64,000 bases of DNA from Sphingopyxis sp. LC81 (GCF_000756375.1 NZ_JNFD01000017.1:1-64000), one strand, 5' to 3'. Shown: positions 8,701-17,128, numbered from the stretch's first letter. Notes: generated by a model from the letters alone, not told the origin. Program-made: numbers and translations.

Positions 8701-9036
8701 TCAAGTTAACGCGGCCCACTCCGCGACGAGTTGTGGCGCATCTGCGATATCCAGTTCGATCAGCCACATATCGGGATCGGCCTTTCGCCGCCGTTCCCGA
8801 TAGATCGCCCGCGATTCACCATCTTTTGCGTCGGCCGGGCCGACCGCCTCCCAGATATAGTGGCCGTCCGCCGAAAAGCGGCGTTCGAGCAGCGGTCCCG
8901 CTTCACCGCGATCGCTGCATTGGACGAGGATGATTCCGGAGGTTTCGTCGCCCTTGATAACCACGGTCGCAAAGCCGCCGGCCGCTTCGGTGCGGCGAAG
9001 CAGCAGGTCGACGAGGAAGCGGCTTTTGAGCCGCAT
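8701..9036 (-). CDS. DUF1491 family protein
   Basis: A 111-residue soluble protein recognised as DUF1491, a family found mainly in alphaproteobacteria, with the conserved start RLKSRFLVDLLLRR and the C-terminal DPDMWLIELD block. Its function is unknown. The codon before the ATG is GTG, so either could serve as start. It lies directly downstream of ptsN (24-base gap), suggesting cotranscription from the hpf-ptsN unit. The 194 bases beyond its stop hold no recognisable gene, only the upstream region of the cell wall hydrolase. Confidence 0.8.
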   Translation of the reverse strand: MRLKSRFLVDLLLRRTEAAGGFATVVIKGDETSGIILVQCSDRGEAGPLLERRFSADGHYIWEAVGPADAKDGESRAIYRERRRKADPDMWLIELDIADAPQLVAEWAALT

Positions 9037-9060
9037 CACGGGATGGCTCGCAGCGCGGCG

Positions 9061-9525
9061 TTACGCCGCGTCACGCGCTTCGGTGTCGGCGAGCATCGCA
9101 TAAAGCGCTTCGTCACTCTTCGCGCCGCGCAGCCGTTCGGCAATCGCGTCGTTGCGGAGCATGCGCGACACGCCCGCGAGCGCCTTCAGATGATCGGCGC
9201 CGGCATCGAGCGGCGAGAGCAGGATGAAGAGCAGGTCGACCGGCAGGCCGTCAACCGCGGTAAAGTCGATCGGACGCGCCAGTTGCAGGAACAGGCCGCG
9301 CACGCCGCCGAGATCGGCCATCTTGGCATGCGGAAGCGCGATCCCGCGCCCGAATCCGGTCGAGCCGAGGCGTTCGCGTTCGAGCAGCGCCTCGCTGACT
9401 TCGCCCGCATCGAGGCCGAGCGAACGCGCCGCGAGATCGCCCACGAAGGGGAAGAGCGCCTTTTTCGAATCGAGCTGCACATGCGCGCGCACGGTCGCCG
9501 GATAGAGAAGGGAAGAAAGATTCAT
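9061..9525 (-). CDS. ptsN: PTS IIA-like nitrogen regulatory protein PtsN
   Basis: EIIA-Ntr is the output phosphocarrier of the nitrogen PTS. It takes phosphate from NPr and regulates potassium transport, sensor kinases or (p)ppGpp enzymes by binding them. The phosphorylated histidine is H66 in GRGIALPHAK. The 154-residue length is typical, and the fold is the fructose-type EIIA. The start MNLSSLL at 9525 was preferred to one 15 codons upstream. Placement next to hpf is widespread in proteobacteria, although rpoN, the other usual neighbour, is not in this window. Confidence 0.92.
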   Translation of the reverse strand: MNLSSLLYPATVRAHVQLDSKKALFPFVGDLAARSLGLDAGEVSEALLERERLGSTGFGRGIALPHAKMADLGGVRGLFLQLARPIDFTAVDGLPVDLLFILLSPLDAGADHLKALAGVSRMLRNDAIAERLRGAKSDEALYAMLADTEARDAA

Positions 9526-9673
9526 TGTCTGATCAAATCTTGTTAAACGCCGGCCGCCGCCAGAAAACATGCTGGCAGGCGATCGCGGATCTGTCGTGGC
9601 AGGCCCCCCGCCAACCCGGCTTCGGGCATCGTTGGGCGCGGCCCTTAAGCCGGATGGCGGAGAAAATCCAGCC

Positions 9674-10246
9674 CTATCGTGGCTCGACCCAGCCGATCGT
9701 CCCGTCGTCGCGGCGATAGACCATATTGTGCGTGCCGGTCCTGCTGTTGACGAAGAGCAGCGCGTTGGTGTTGCGAAGGTCGAGCATCATCACCGCGTCG
9801 GACACGCTGCTGCTCGGAATATCGACGCGCGTTTCGGCGATGATCGCGGGCGCGTCGCCCGCATCCTCTTCGCCGCCGCCGTCGAACACGGTGTAGCCCG
9901 CATTGTCCTCGATCTCGTCGACCGTCGGCGAAGGTGCCGCCACGCCGTTGTTATGATCCTTCAACCGCCGCATATAGCGCCTGAGCTGCTTTTCGATGCG
10001 CTCGGCGGCGCCTTCGAATGCGACATGCGCATCCTGCGCCTGGCCGTGCCCCTTCAGCACCAGCCCCTGCATCACATGCGCGACGATGTCGCACTGGAAA
10101 CTGTCGTGCGGTCCTTTTCCGAAGGTCGCGTGCGCCCCGATTGCGCGCGAGAAATATTTGTCGGCAATCGCGTTCATCCGGTCCGACACATGCGCCTGGA
10201 GCGCTTCGCCGGTTTCGATCTGGTGGCCAGAGACGCGGATTTCCAT
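9674..10246 (-). CDS. hpf: Ribosome hibernation-promoting factor, long form
   Basis: This 190-residue protein has the N-terminal HPF/RaiA domain (about 1-100; MEIRVSGHQI start, beta-alpha-beta fold that blocks the decoding centre). A linker follows, then the C-terminal dimerisation domain (about 135-190, MLDLRNTNALLFVNSRTG and the YRRDDGTIGWVEP tail). The two-domain long form drives 100S ribosome dimers in stationary phase. The gene is followed by ptsN after about 150 bases. That gap carries no clear gene or terminator. Confidence 0.93.
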   Translation of the reverse strand: MEIRVSGHQIETGEALQAHVSDRMNAIADKYFSRAIGAHATFGKGPHDSFQCDIVAHVMQGLVLKGHGQAQDAHVAFEGAAERIEKQLRRYMRRLKDHNNGVAAPSPTVDEIEDNAGYTVFDGGGEEDAGDAPAIIAETRVDIPSSSVSDAVMMLDLRNTNALLFVNSRTGTHNMVYRRDDGTIGWVEPR

Positions 10247-10291
10247 TTTTCTTCTCCTTCTTGGCCGGCGCGATGATTTAGGGAAAGGTCA

Positions 10292-10993
10292 TCACACCGT
10301 ATCGAGCCACAGCGGCTGGTTCAGCCCTGCGACAAATTCGGCGTGGCGCGCGAGTTCGGCGGCCGACGCCATATGGGGACGGGGTTCGCGAAAGGGACGG
10401 TCGGCGCCGCGCGATGCGGCGGGCGCCGCGGCGTTCGAAACGGTGATACTCGCGCCCGAGGCGGCGAGGCCGAGGCCGATCTGCCGGCCGCCGGTCATCT
10501 CGATATAGAGATGCGCGAGCAGTTCGGCGTCGAGCAAAGCCCCATGCTTGACGCGGTGGCTGCGGTCGATGCCGTAGCGCGTGCAGAGCGCGTCGAGGCT
10601 GTGTTTCGCGCCGGGGTGGAGCTTGCGCGCCATCTGCACCGTGCAGCACATGCGCGTCATGTCGAGCGCGGGGCGCCCGGCGCGCGCGAGTTCGGCGTTG
10701 ACGAATCCGAAGTCGAAGGCGGCGTTGTGCGCGACGAGCGGCGCGTCGCCCAGAAACTCCATAAGTTCGTCGACGCGCGTCGCGAACAGCGGCTTGTCCG
10801 ACAGGAACTGGATCGACAGGCCATGCACGGCCTCGGCCGCGGCGGGCATGTCGCGTTCGGGATTGAAATAGGCGTGAAAGGTGACGCCGGTTTCGCGGCG
10901 GTCGACCAGCTCGACACATCCGATTTCGACCAGCCTGTCCCCGCTTCTGGGGTCGAAACCCGTGGTTTCGGTATCGAAAATAATCTCGCGCAT
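10292..10993 (-). CDS. dnaQ: DNA polymerase III epsilon subunit
   Basis: The 3'-5' proofreading exonuclease of the replicative polymerase. The DEDDh active site is complete: D7 and E9 (FDTET, Exo I), D94 (HNAAFD, Exo II), then H150 and D155 (HGALLD, Exo III). The 233-residue length matches the family. The start MREIIF at 10993 places Exo I at the usual distance from the N-terminus; an in-frame ATG at 11002 is the alternative. It is the last gene of the ppsR-maf-aroE-coaE-dnaQ operon, 19 bases after coaE. Confidence 0.95.
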   Translation of the reverse strand: MREIIFDTETTGFDPRSGDRLVEIGCVELVDRRETGVTFHAYFNPERDMPAAAEAVHGLSIQFLSDKPLFATRVDELMEFLGDAPLVAHNAAFDFGFVNAELARAGRPALDMTRMCCTVQMARKLHPGAKHSLDALCTRYGIDRSHRVKHGALLDAELLAHLYIEMTGGRQIGLGLAASGASITVSNAAAPAASRGADRPFREPRPHMASAAELARHAEFVAGLNQPLWLDTV

Positions 10994-11012
10994 CGAAGCC
11001 ATAATCTGGACC

Positions 11013-11636
11013 CTATCGGGCGTGGAAACAAGAGGCGATAAATCTTATCTGGCGGTGCGTCTCGCTTTTCGGGCGGCCCGTTTCGATGATGAAATCGGCG
11101 CGCGCCCGCTTGACGCGGTCGGGCACCTGCAGCCGGCGGATCGCTTTCAATTTCGCAGCGGTCATGCCGGGGCGGCGCATCACACGCCTCCGCTGCAGCC
11201 ATGCCGGTGCCGAGACGACGGCGATCGCGCCGACCTTTCGCCAGCCACCCTTTTCGAAGAGCAGGGGGATGTCGAGCACGACGACGTCGCGCGCGCGGTG
11301 GCGCGCAAGGAAATTTTTCTGCGCTTTGCCGATTGCCGGGTGGACGATCGCTTCGAGCGCCGCGAGTTCGTGCGTGTTGCCGAGCACCAGCGCGCCGAGT
11401 TTTTGGCGATCGACGCCGTTCGGGCCGGTGGTGCCGGGAAAGCGCGCCTCGATCGCGGCGACCAATGCGCCGCCGGGGCCTTGCAGTCGGTGGACCTCGG
11501 CATCGGCGTCGAACACCGGCACGCCTTCGCGTTCGAACATCATCGCTGCGGTCGACTTGCCCATGCCGATCGACCCGGTGAGTCCGAGAATGAAGGGACG
11601 GCGGAGCCGCGAACCGAGGCGCTTGTGATGCGTCAT
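11013..11636 (-). CDS. coaE: Dephospho-CoA kinase
   Basis: CoaE phosphorylates the 3'-hydroxyl of dephospho-CoA, the last step of coenzyme A synthesis. A P-loop GLTGSIGMGKST is seen at about residues 18-29, followed by the DAD segment and the family's VVLDIPLLFE block. The 207-residue length is normal. The N-terminal basic extension (MTHHKRLGSRLRR) before the P-loop is slightly long, and an internal start is possible. Its start overlaps the aroE stop as ATGA, indicating translational coupling. Confidence 0.93.
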   Translation of the reverse strand: MTHHKRLGSRLRRPFILGLTGSIGMGKSTAAMMFEREGVPVFDADAEVHRLQGPGGALVAAIEARFPGTTGPNGVDRQKLGALVLGNTHELAALEAIVHPAIGKAQKNFLARHRARDVVVLDIPLLFEKGGWRKVGAIAVVSAPAWLQRRRVMRRPGMTAAKLKAIRRLQVPDRVKRARADFIIETGRPKSETHRQIRFIASCFHAR

Positions 11637-12445
11637 GCCGTAAGCAGCGCGCGCAGCTCCTCGTCGCGGCCCTCGGGCGGGGCGCTGCCGAAGAATAGCT
11701 CGAACGCGAGCGCGGCCTGGCCGATCAGCATGTCGAGCCCGTCGACGGTGTCGAGCCCGCGCGCCTCGGCCGCCTTGAGCAAGCCGGTCTGAAGCGGCGA
11801 ATAGACGAGGTCGTAGACGATCGCGTCGTCGGCGAGCGGCGACAGGTCGAGATCGAGCGGCGGCTGGCCCTTCATCCCAAGACTGCTCGAATTGACGAGC
11901 AAGGATACCGGCGGGAGCTGCGCATCGAGCGCTCGCGTCTCGCCCTTGAGGCCGAAGGTCGCGAGCAGGCCCATCGCTTTGAGCGGGCTGCGGTTGAGGA
12001 TCGTCACCGGCCCGACATTGGCACGCGCGAGCGCGAACAGCACCGCGCGCGCCGCACCGCCGGCACCGACGACCGCGACCGGCGCGCCCTCGAGATCGAG
12101 TTCGGCGAGCGGCGAATAGAAACCGGCAGCGTCGGTGTTGGTGCCGATCAGCGATCCGTCCTTTTGCCGGACGATCGTGTTCATCGCACCGATCGTGCCG
12201 CGAATGTCGCCGGGATCGTCGACGAGATCCATCACCGCCGCCTTGTGCGGCATGGTGACATTGCAGCCGCGCCAGTCGGGATCGGTGCGGCGCTCCGCGA
12301 TATAGGCGGAGAGGTCTTCGGGCTTCACATGTTCGCGCCGATAATCGCCGGTGAGCCCGAGGGCATCGAGCCAGAAGCCGTGGATCAGCGGCGATTTCGA
12401 CTGGGCGATCGGGTCACCGATCACTTCGGCATAGGGTTTGCTCAT
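11633..12445 (-). CDS. aroE: Shikimate dehydrogenase
   Basis: AroE reduces 3-dehydroshikimate to shikimate with NADPH in aromatic amino acid synthesis. The substrate-binding SKSPLIH (about 16-22), the catalytic lysine K68 in NVTMPHK and the nucleotide-binding glycine loop GAGGAAR are all present. The 270-residue length is standard. The start at 12445 overlaps the maf stop (ATGA), while a longer reading runs through maf in another frame and is rejected. It sits third in the ppsR operon. Confidence 0.95.
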   Translation of the reverse strand: MSKPYAEVIGDPIAQSKSPLIHGFWLDALGLTGDYRREHVKPEDLSAYIAERRTDPDWRGCNVTMPHKAAVMDLVDDPGDIRGTIGAMNTIVRQKDGSLIGTNTDAAGFYSPLAELDLEGAPVAVVGAGGAARAVLFALARANVGPVTILNRSPLKAMGLLATFGLKGETRALDAQLPPVSLLVNSSSLGMKGQPPLDLDLSPLADDAIVYDLVYSPLQTGLLKAAEARGLDTVDGLDMLIGQAALAFELFFGSAPPEGRDEELRALLTA

Positions 12446-13038
12446 GATGCAGCCAATCCAGAGGTGCGCAGCCACGCGAGCAAGGGAAGCATCGGCATAC
12501 CGATGATGGTCCAGGGATCGCCCTCGACCTTTTCGAACAATTGCACGCCCGCTCCTTCGATTTCGTAACAGCCGACGGTCCAGCGGATGCTGTCCCATTC
12601 GCGTGCGACATAGTCGGCGATGAAGGCGTCGGACAAGGGGCGCATCCACAGCTTCGCTTCGCCGATCGCGCGCCAGATGGGCGCACCGTCGCGCGCGGCG
12701 ACCGCGGCGCTGAACAGCCGGTGGCGCGTGCCGGCCATGCGGCGAAGGTGATCGGCCGCCTCGTCGGGACTTTCGGGCTTTGCGAGCATCGAGCCATCGT
12801 CGAGGGCGAGGGTGGAGTCGGCGCCGAGCACGGTCACGCCGGGAAGCCGCGACGAGATTTTGACGGCCTTCGCCTCGGCGAGCGCGTCGGCGATGTTGCG
12901 CGGGGTCTGCCCGGCGGCGAGCAGCGAGGCGGTGAGCGCCTCTTCGTCGACATGCGCCGCGCTCGTTTCGAAGTCGAGCCCGGCGGCGCGGAGCATCGCG
13001 GCGCGGCCGCTGCTTTGCGAGGCGAGGAGGAGGGTCAT
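12442..13038 (-). CDS. maf: Maf-like nucleoside triphosphate pyrophosphatase
   Basis: A Maf/YceF/YhdE-family house-cleaning pyrophosphatase of 198 residues. It would hydrolyse non-canonical or modified nucleotides to monophosphates. The family start LLLASQSSGRAAML and the metal-binding aspartate in LGADSTLAL (about residue 74) are visible, as are the later WRAIGEAKLWM and GCYEIEG blocks. Which nucleotide it prefers cannot be told. The ATG at 13038 overlaps the ppsR stop (ATGA). Location beside aroE, coaE and dnaQ is conserved in alphaproteobacteria. Confidence 0.92.
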   Translation of the reverse strand: MTLLLASQSSGRAAMLRAAGLDFETSAAHVDEEALTASLLAAGQTPRNIADALAEAKAVKISSRLPGVTVLGADSTLALDDGSMLAKPESPDEAADHLRRMAGTRHRLFSAAVAARDGAPIWRAIGEAKLWMRPLSDAFIADYVAREWDSIRWTVGCYEIEGAGVQLFEKVEGDPWTIIGMPMLPLLAWLRTSGLAAS

Positions 13039-13847
13039 GCGGCGGCGCGATCTTCGACGAGCTTGATCACCGCGGCGGCGGTTTCCTCGATCGAACGGCG
13101 CGTGACGTCGATCACCGGCCAGCCATTGTCGGCGAACATCCGCCGCGCATAGGCGAGCTCGGCCTTGACGCGCTCGTCGTCGACATAGCTCGTCTCGGGC
13201 GCCTGATTGAGCGAGAGCAGGCGGTTGCGGCGCACCTGCACCAGCCGGTCGAGCCCGGTGGTGAGCCCGACGATCATCGGGCGCTTCAGGGTGAACAGCG
13301 CGTTCGGCGGCGGCGATTCGGGAACGATCGGGATGTTCGCGGTCTTGAAGCCGCGGTTCGCGAGATAGATGCTCGTCGGGGTTTTCGAGGTGCGCGACAC
13401 GCCCGCGAGCACGATGTCGGCCTGTTCCCAATTTTCCCAGCCAATGCCGTCGTCGTGCGCGACGGTAAATTGAATCGCCTCGACGCGCGCGAAATAGGCG
13501 GCGTCGAGCACATGCTGGCGGCCGGGACGCGCCTTCGCTTCCTGGCCGAGCATCCGCGACAGTGCGTCGGTGACCGCGTCGAGCGCCGCGACCGTCGGCA
13601 GGTTGAGCGCGGTCGCGCGGCGTTCGAGGCTGACGCGCAGTTCGCCGTTCACCAGCGTGAAGAGGATCATCCCGGGGCTCGCCTGCACCTCGGCCATGAT
13701 CCGGTCGAGATGCGATTCCGATCGCACCATCGGCCAGAAATGGCGCACGACCTCGACATCGTCGAACTGCGCGATCGCCGCCTTGGCGATATTTTCGAGT
13801 GTCTCGCCCGTGGAGTCGGATATGAGATGTAAGTGGAGCCGGCCCAT
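13035..13847 (-). CDS. ppsR: Pyruvate,water dikinase / PPDK regulatory protein
   Basis: A DUF299 bifunctional kinase/phosphorylase that inactivates and reactivates phosphoenolpyruvate synthase or pyruvate,phosphate dikinase by ADP-dependent threonine phosphorylation. The P-loop GVSRTSKT lies at 149-156, and the family N-terminus HLHLISDSTGET is intact. Length is 270 residues. The first codon is taken at 13847 (MGRLHLH); longer readings extend into the origin-like region and are rejected. It is the first gene of the leftward operon and the left neighbour of the candidate origin. Its target kinase gene is outside the window. Confidence 0.92.
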   Translation of the reverse strand: MGRLHLHLISDSTGETLENIAKAAIAQFDDVEVVRHFWPMVRSESHLDRIMAEVQASPGMILFTLVNGELRVSLERRATALNLPTVAALDAVTDALSRMLGQEAKARPGRQHVLDAAYFARVEAIQFTVAHDDGIGWENWEQADIVLAGVSRTSKTPTSIYLANRGFKTANIPIVPESPPPNALFTLKRPMIVGLTTGLDRLVQVRRNRLLSLNQAPETSYVDDERVKAELAYARRMFADNGWPVIDVTRRSIEETAAAVIKLVEDRAAA

Positions 13848-13905
13848 CGCGGCACCATGGCGGGAAACTCCCGAAAAAGGCAAGTCGCGAAGCGTTTTAC
13901 CGCCC

Positions 13906-13914
13906 TGTGGATAA
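13906..13914 (-). other. DnaA box 1
   Basis: TGTGGATAA on the plus strand is a perfect 9-mer DnaA box (TTATCCACA) on the minus strand. It lies just upstream of ppsR and in opposite orientation to the other two boxes. Confidence 0.8.
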
Positions 13915-13987
13915 GTTTTGGCATAAGCGCAGGGATGAATTCGGCACGCGCGATTCATCCCCGGCCGTGTCGATTCCGCTCCACCGC

Positions 13988-13996
13988 TTATCCACA
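13988..13996 (+). other. DnaA box 2
   Basis: A perfect TTATCCACA, immediately followed by AAGGGATGAATC. It is 20 bp (about two helical turns) from box 3 in the same orientation. Confidence 0.85.
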
Positions 13997-14007
13997 AGGG
14001 ATGAATC

Positions 14008-14016
14008 TTATCCACA
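14008..14016 (+). other. DnaA box 3
   Basis: A perfect TTATCCACA preceded by a GAATC methylation site that shares base 14007 as its last base, so methylation could sit right beside DnaA binding. Confidence 0.85.
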
Positions 14017-14145
14017 GGCTGTGAATTAGGGGGACAGCGACAAACGACTCTGCGCGCCAACTCGCCAGGCCCAGAGTCAAGCTGTTGGCAAAAAGGACGC
14101 CCCGGCCTAAAGCCGCGCTTGTCCGCCGACCTACAAACCACCACA

Positions 14146-14166
14146 ATATTATTTAATATGTATATG
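14146..14166. other. AT-rich tract, possible DNA unwinding element
   Basis: The sequence around ATATTATTTAATATGTATAT is almost free of G and C in an otherwise GC-rich region. It lies about 130 bp from the nearest DnaA box and directly before hemE. It could be the unwinding element, the hemE promoter -10 region, or both, as at the Caulobacter origin. Confidence 0.5.
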
Positions 14167-14186
14167 AAGAGAGAAAGAGGGCCCGC

Positions 14187-15215
14187 GTGAAGGCGTCACC
14201 GAAGAACTTGCTGGCCACGCTGCGCGGGGTGCGGCACGAGCGCCCGCCCTTGTGGCTGATGCGCCAGGCCGGACGCTATCTGCCCGAATATCGTGCCCTT
14301 CGCGAAACCAAGGGCGGCTTTCTCGAGCTTTGCTATGATCCCGAGGCCGCGGCCGAAGTGACGTTGCAGCCGATCCGGCGTTTCGGTTTCGACGGGTCGA
14401 TCCTCTTTTCGGACATTCTCGTGATCCCGCACGCGCTCGGCCAGCATTTGTGGTTCGAGGCCGGCGAGGGGCCGCGGCTCGCACCCCCACTCGTCGATAG
14501 CACGCTGGCGTCGCTCGAGACGGCCCACCAGCGGCTCGACCCCGTCTATGCCACCGTCGCGCGCGTCGCGGCCGCGCTCCCGCCCGAAACGACCTTCCTC
14601 GGCTTTGCGGGGAGCCCGTGGACGGTCGCAACCTATATGGTGGCGGGGCAGGGGTCGAAGGACCAGGCCGCGGCCAGGCGGCTTGCGTTCGGCGATCCAG
14701 CGGCGTTCCAGGCGATTATCGACGCGATCGTCGAGCTGACCGTCACTTATCTGTCGGGCCAGATCGAAAATGGCGTCGACGCGGTGCAATTGTTCGACAG
14801 CTGGGCGGGCAGCCTGAGCCCTGCGCAATATGAGCGATGGGTGATCGCGCCCAACGCCGAGATCGTGCGCCGATTGAGGACGCTCCATCCCGATACGCCG
14901 ATCATCGGCTTTCCAAAGGGTGCGGGCGGCAAGCTCCGCGCCTATGCCGACGAGACCGGCGTCGACGCGATCGGGCTCGACGAGACGGTCGATCCGCTGT
15001 GGGCCGACGCCATCTTGCCGGCGCATCTGCCCGTACAGGGCAATCTCGACCCGCTCGCGCTCGTCGCCGGCGGCGAAGCGCTCGATACCGCGATCAACCG
15101 CATCCTTGCGGCATTCCCGTCGCGTCCCCATATCTTCAACCTCGGCCATGGCATCGTGCCCGACACGCCGATCGCGCATGTCGAGCATCTGATCAGGCGC
15201 GTTCGCGGCGGATAA
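14187..15215 (+). CDS. hemE: Uroporphyrinogen decarboxylase
   Basis: HemE removes the four acetate carboxyls of uroporphyrinogen III to give coproporphyrinogen III in haem synthesis. The conserved N-terminal PPLWLMRQAGRYLPEYR block with its substrate-binding arginines and the FSDILVIPHALG segment holding the catalytic aspartate are intact. The 342-residue length is typical. The start is a GTG at 14187 preceded by AAAGAGGG. A ten-codon reading frame starting at ATG 14158 ends across this GTG (GTGA). It is followed four bases later by hemJ, so both would form a haem unit next to the origin. Confidence 0.95.
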   Translation: MKASPKNLLATLRGVRHERPPLWLMRQAGRYLPEYRALRETKGGFLELCYDPEAAAEVTLQPIRRFGFDGSILFSDILVIPHALGQHLWFEAGEGPRLAPPLVDSTLASLETAHQRLDPVYATVARVAAALPPETTFLGFAGSPWTVATYMVAGQGSKDQAAARRLAFGDPAAFQAIIDAIVELTVTYLSGQIENGVDAVQLFDSWAGSLSPAQYERWVIAPNAEIVRRLRTLHPDTPIIGFPKGAGGKLRAYADETGVDAIGLDETVDPLWADAILPAHLPVQGNLDPLALVAGGEALDTAINRILAAFPSRPHIFNLGHGIVPDTPIAHVEHLIRRVRGG

Positions 15216-15218
15216 TCT

Positions 15219-15665
15219 ATGGAACTGGCGGGTTTTTTGGGGGCGACCATGCTTTGGATCAAAGCCGCGCATATCATTTTCGTGATTTTCCTGATGGCCG
15301 GCCTGTTTATGATGCCGCGCTTTTTCGTCTATCACCACCAAGCGCCCGTCGGGTCCGACGAGGACAAGAAGTGGATCGAGCGCGAAGACCGGCTGCGGCG
15401 GATCATTTTGAATCCCGCGTTGATTATCGTCTGGATCTTCGGGCTGATGCTCGCCTTCAACGGCGATTATTGGCGCGAGGGCTGGTTTATTGCCAAGCTG
15501 GTCCTCGTGCTCGCGCTGTCAGGCTATCATGGCTGGATGATCGGCTATGCGAAAAAGCTCGCGCGCGGGCTTCGTCCGCTCACCGAAAAGCAGCTTCGCC
15601 TGCTCAACGAGGTCCCCGGGATCGCCGCGGCGATTATCGTCATCCTCGTCGTGGTGCGTCCCTGA
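15219..15665 (+). CDS. hemJ: Protoporphyrinogen IX oxidase, HemJ type
   Basis: A 148-residue inner-membrane protein of the HemJ family, which oxidises protoporphyrinogen IX to protoporphyrin IX and is the usual form in alphaproteobacteria. About four membrane segments are seen. The first (LWIKAAHIIFVIFLMAGLFMMPRFFVYHH) carries the conserved histidine and the MPR-F-YHH signature, and LRRIILNPALIIVW follows. The start MELAGFL at 15219 is used; an internal ATG at 15249 (MLWIKAAH) would give the shorter form seen in some relatives. It directly follows hemE. Confidence 0.9.
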   Translation: MELAGFLGATMLWIKAAHIIFVIFLMAGLFMMPRFFVYHHQAPVGSDEDKKWIEREDRLRRIILNPALIIVWIFGLMLAFNGDYWREGWFIAKLVLVLALSGYHGWMIGYAKKLARGLRPLTEKQLRLLNEVPGIAAAIIVILVVVRP

Positions 15666-15691
15666 ATCCCTGCCCTTCGGGCGCTGCCCGA

Positions 15692-15718
15692 TTGACTTGA
15701 CCCCGGCCCGGTTATAGG
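15692..15718 (+). promoter_or_regulatory. Promoter-like sequence upstream of rho
   Basis: TTGACT (15692-15697) and TATAGG (15713-15718) are separated by 15 bases, short of the usual 17. They lie about 140 bases upstream of the rho ATG, leaving a long leader in which rho could autoregulate by attenuation, as in other bacteria. A shifted TTGACC overlaps the -35. Confidence 0.35.
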
Positions 15719-15859
15719 GGCCGATCAACCCCGCTCCGCGCGGGCGGCGCTTCCTTGCGCCGAAGCTATCTTGAACGGTCGTCCCACGGCCGGATAGGCA
15801 CCCCAGGGTGCATCGAAATCGACTGTTATTTTCTCCCAAAATCTACCTGGAATCCATCC

Positions 15860-17116
15860 ATGCATCTTAAAGAACTCAAAACCAAAGCCCCCGCCCAGCT
15901 CGTCGAAATGGCTGAAGAGCTGGGGGTCGAGGGCGCGTCGACGCTGCGCAAGCAGGACCTGATGTTCTCGATCCTGAAAGTACTCGCCGAAGAGGGCGAG
16001 GAAATCATCGGATCGGGCACGATCGAGGTTCTCCCGGACTCGTTCGGTTTCCTGCGCTCGTCCGAAGCCAATTATCTCGCGGGTCCCGACGACATCTATG
16101 TCTCGCCGAACCAGGTCCGCAAATATGGCCTGCGCACCGGCGACACCGTCGAAGGCGAGATCCGCGCGCCGCGCGACGGCGAGCGTTATTTTGCGCTGAC
16201 CAAGCTGATCAGCGTCAATTTCGACGATCCCGACGTCGTCCGCCATCGCGTCAATTTCGACAACCTCACGCCGCTCTATCCGAACCAGAAGCTGTCGCTC
16301 GACACCGTCGACCCGACCGTCAAGGACAAGTCGGCCCGCGTGATCGACCTCGTCAGCCCGCAGGGCAAGGGCCAGCGCGCGCTGATCGTCGCGCCGCCGC
16401 GCACGGGCAAGACGGTGCTGCTGCAGAATATCGCCAAGGCGATCACCGACAATCATCCCGAGGTTTACCTCATCGTCCTCCTCGTCGACGAACGTCCCGA
16501 GGAAGTCACCGACATGCAGCGCAGCGTGAACGGCGAGGTCGTCTCCTCGACCTTCGACGAACCCGCGACGCGTCACGTCCAGGTCGCCGAAATGGTGATC
16601 GAAAAGGCCAAGCGCCTCGTCGAGCACAAGAAGGATGTCGTCATCCTGCTCGATTCGATCACGCGCCTCGGCCGCGCCTACAACACCGTCGTCCCGTCGT
16701 CGGGCAAGGTGCTCACCGGCGGTGTCGACGCGAACGCGCTCCAGCGCCCGAAGCGCTTCTTCGGCGCCGCGCGTAACATCGAGGAAGGCGGTTCGCTGTC
16801 GATCATCGCGACCGCGCTGATCGATACCGGCAGCCGCATGGACGAAGTGATCTTCGAAGAATTCAAGGGCACGGGTAACTCGGAAATCGTGCTCGACCGC
16901 AAGGTTGCCGACAAGCGCATCTTCCCGTCGCTCGACGTCGGCAAGTCGGGCACCCGCAAGGAAGAATTGCTCGTCGAAAAGGACAAGCTCAGCAAAATGT
17001 GGGTGCTGCGCCGTATCCTCATGCAGATGGGCACGATCGACGCGATGGAATTCCTGCTCGACAAGATCAAGGATTCGAAGACCAACGAGGATTTCTTCGA
17101 CTCCATGAATCAGTAA
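15860..17116 (+). CDS. rho: Transcription termination factor Rho
   Basis: A 418-residue hexameric RNA-dependent helicase that ends transcription and limits antisense RNA. In order: an N-terminal helical domain ([22 protein letters not shown]), a cold-shock-type RNA-binding domain with GFLRS (about 63-67) and the DDIYVS motif, then the RecA-like ATPase with Walker A APPRTGKT (178-185) and Walker B ILLDSITR. The secondary RNA-binding Q and R loops follow. The start at 15860 is the standard one; a reading from 15755 would run into the leader. Being next to hemE, hemJ and the parABS block is typical for alphaproteobacteria. Confidence 0.97.
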   Translation: MHLKELKTKAPAQLVEMAEELGVEGASTLRKQDLMFSILKVLAEEGEEIIGSGTIEVLPDSFGFLRSSEANYLAGPDDIYVSPNQVRKYGLRTGDTVEGEIRAPRDGERYFALTKLISVNFDDPDVVRHRVNFDNLTPLYPNQKLSLDTVDPTVKDKSARVIDLVSPQGKGQRALIVAPPRTGKTVLLQNIAKAITDNHPEVYLIVLLVDERPEEVTDMQRSVNGEVVSSTFDEPATRHVQVAEMVIEKAKRLVEHKKDVVILLDSITRLGRAYNTVVPSSGKVLTGGVDANALQRPKRFFGAARNIEEGGSLSIIATALIDTGSRMDEVIFEEFKGTGNSEIVLDRKVADKRIFPSLDVGKSGTRKEELLVEKDKLSKMWVLRRILMQMGTIDAMEFLLDKIKDSKTNEDFFDSMNQ

Positions 17117-17128
17117 GCCGACCCAGCG

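Larger units (their letters stand above)
13848..14186. other. Candidate chromosomal replication origin (oriC)
   Basis: This 339-bp gap between divergent ppsR and hemE is the largest gene-free stretch in the window. It contains three perfect TTATCCACA DnaA boxes, five GANTC sites (13952, 13972, 14003, 14046, 14074) and three copies of GGGATGAAT, two of them forming an inverted repeat at 13932-13961. An AT-rich tract adjoins hemE. In Caulobacter and Rickettsia the origin lies beside hemE in the same gene setting. Genes on both sides mostly read away from the gap, and parABS lies 7-12 kb to the right. Origin function is inferred. Confidence 0.78.
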
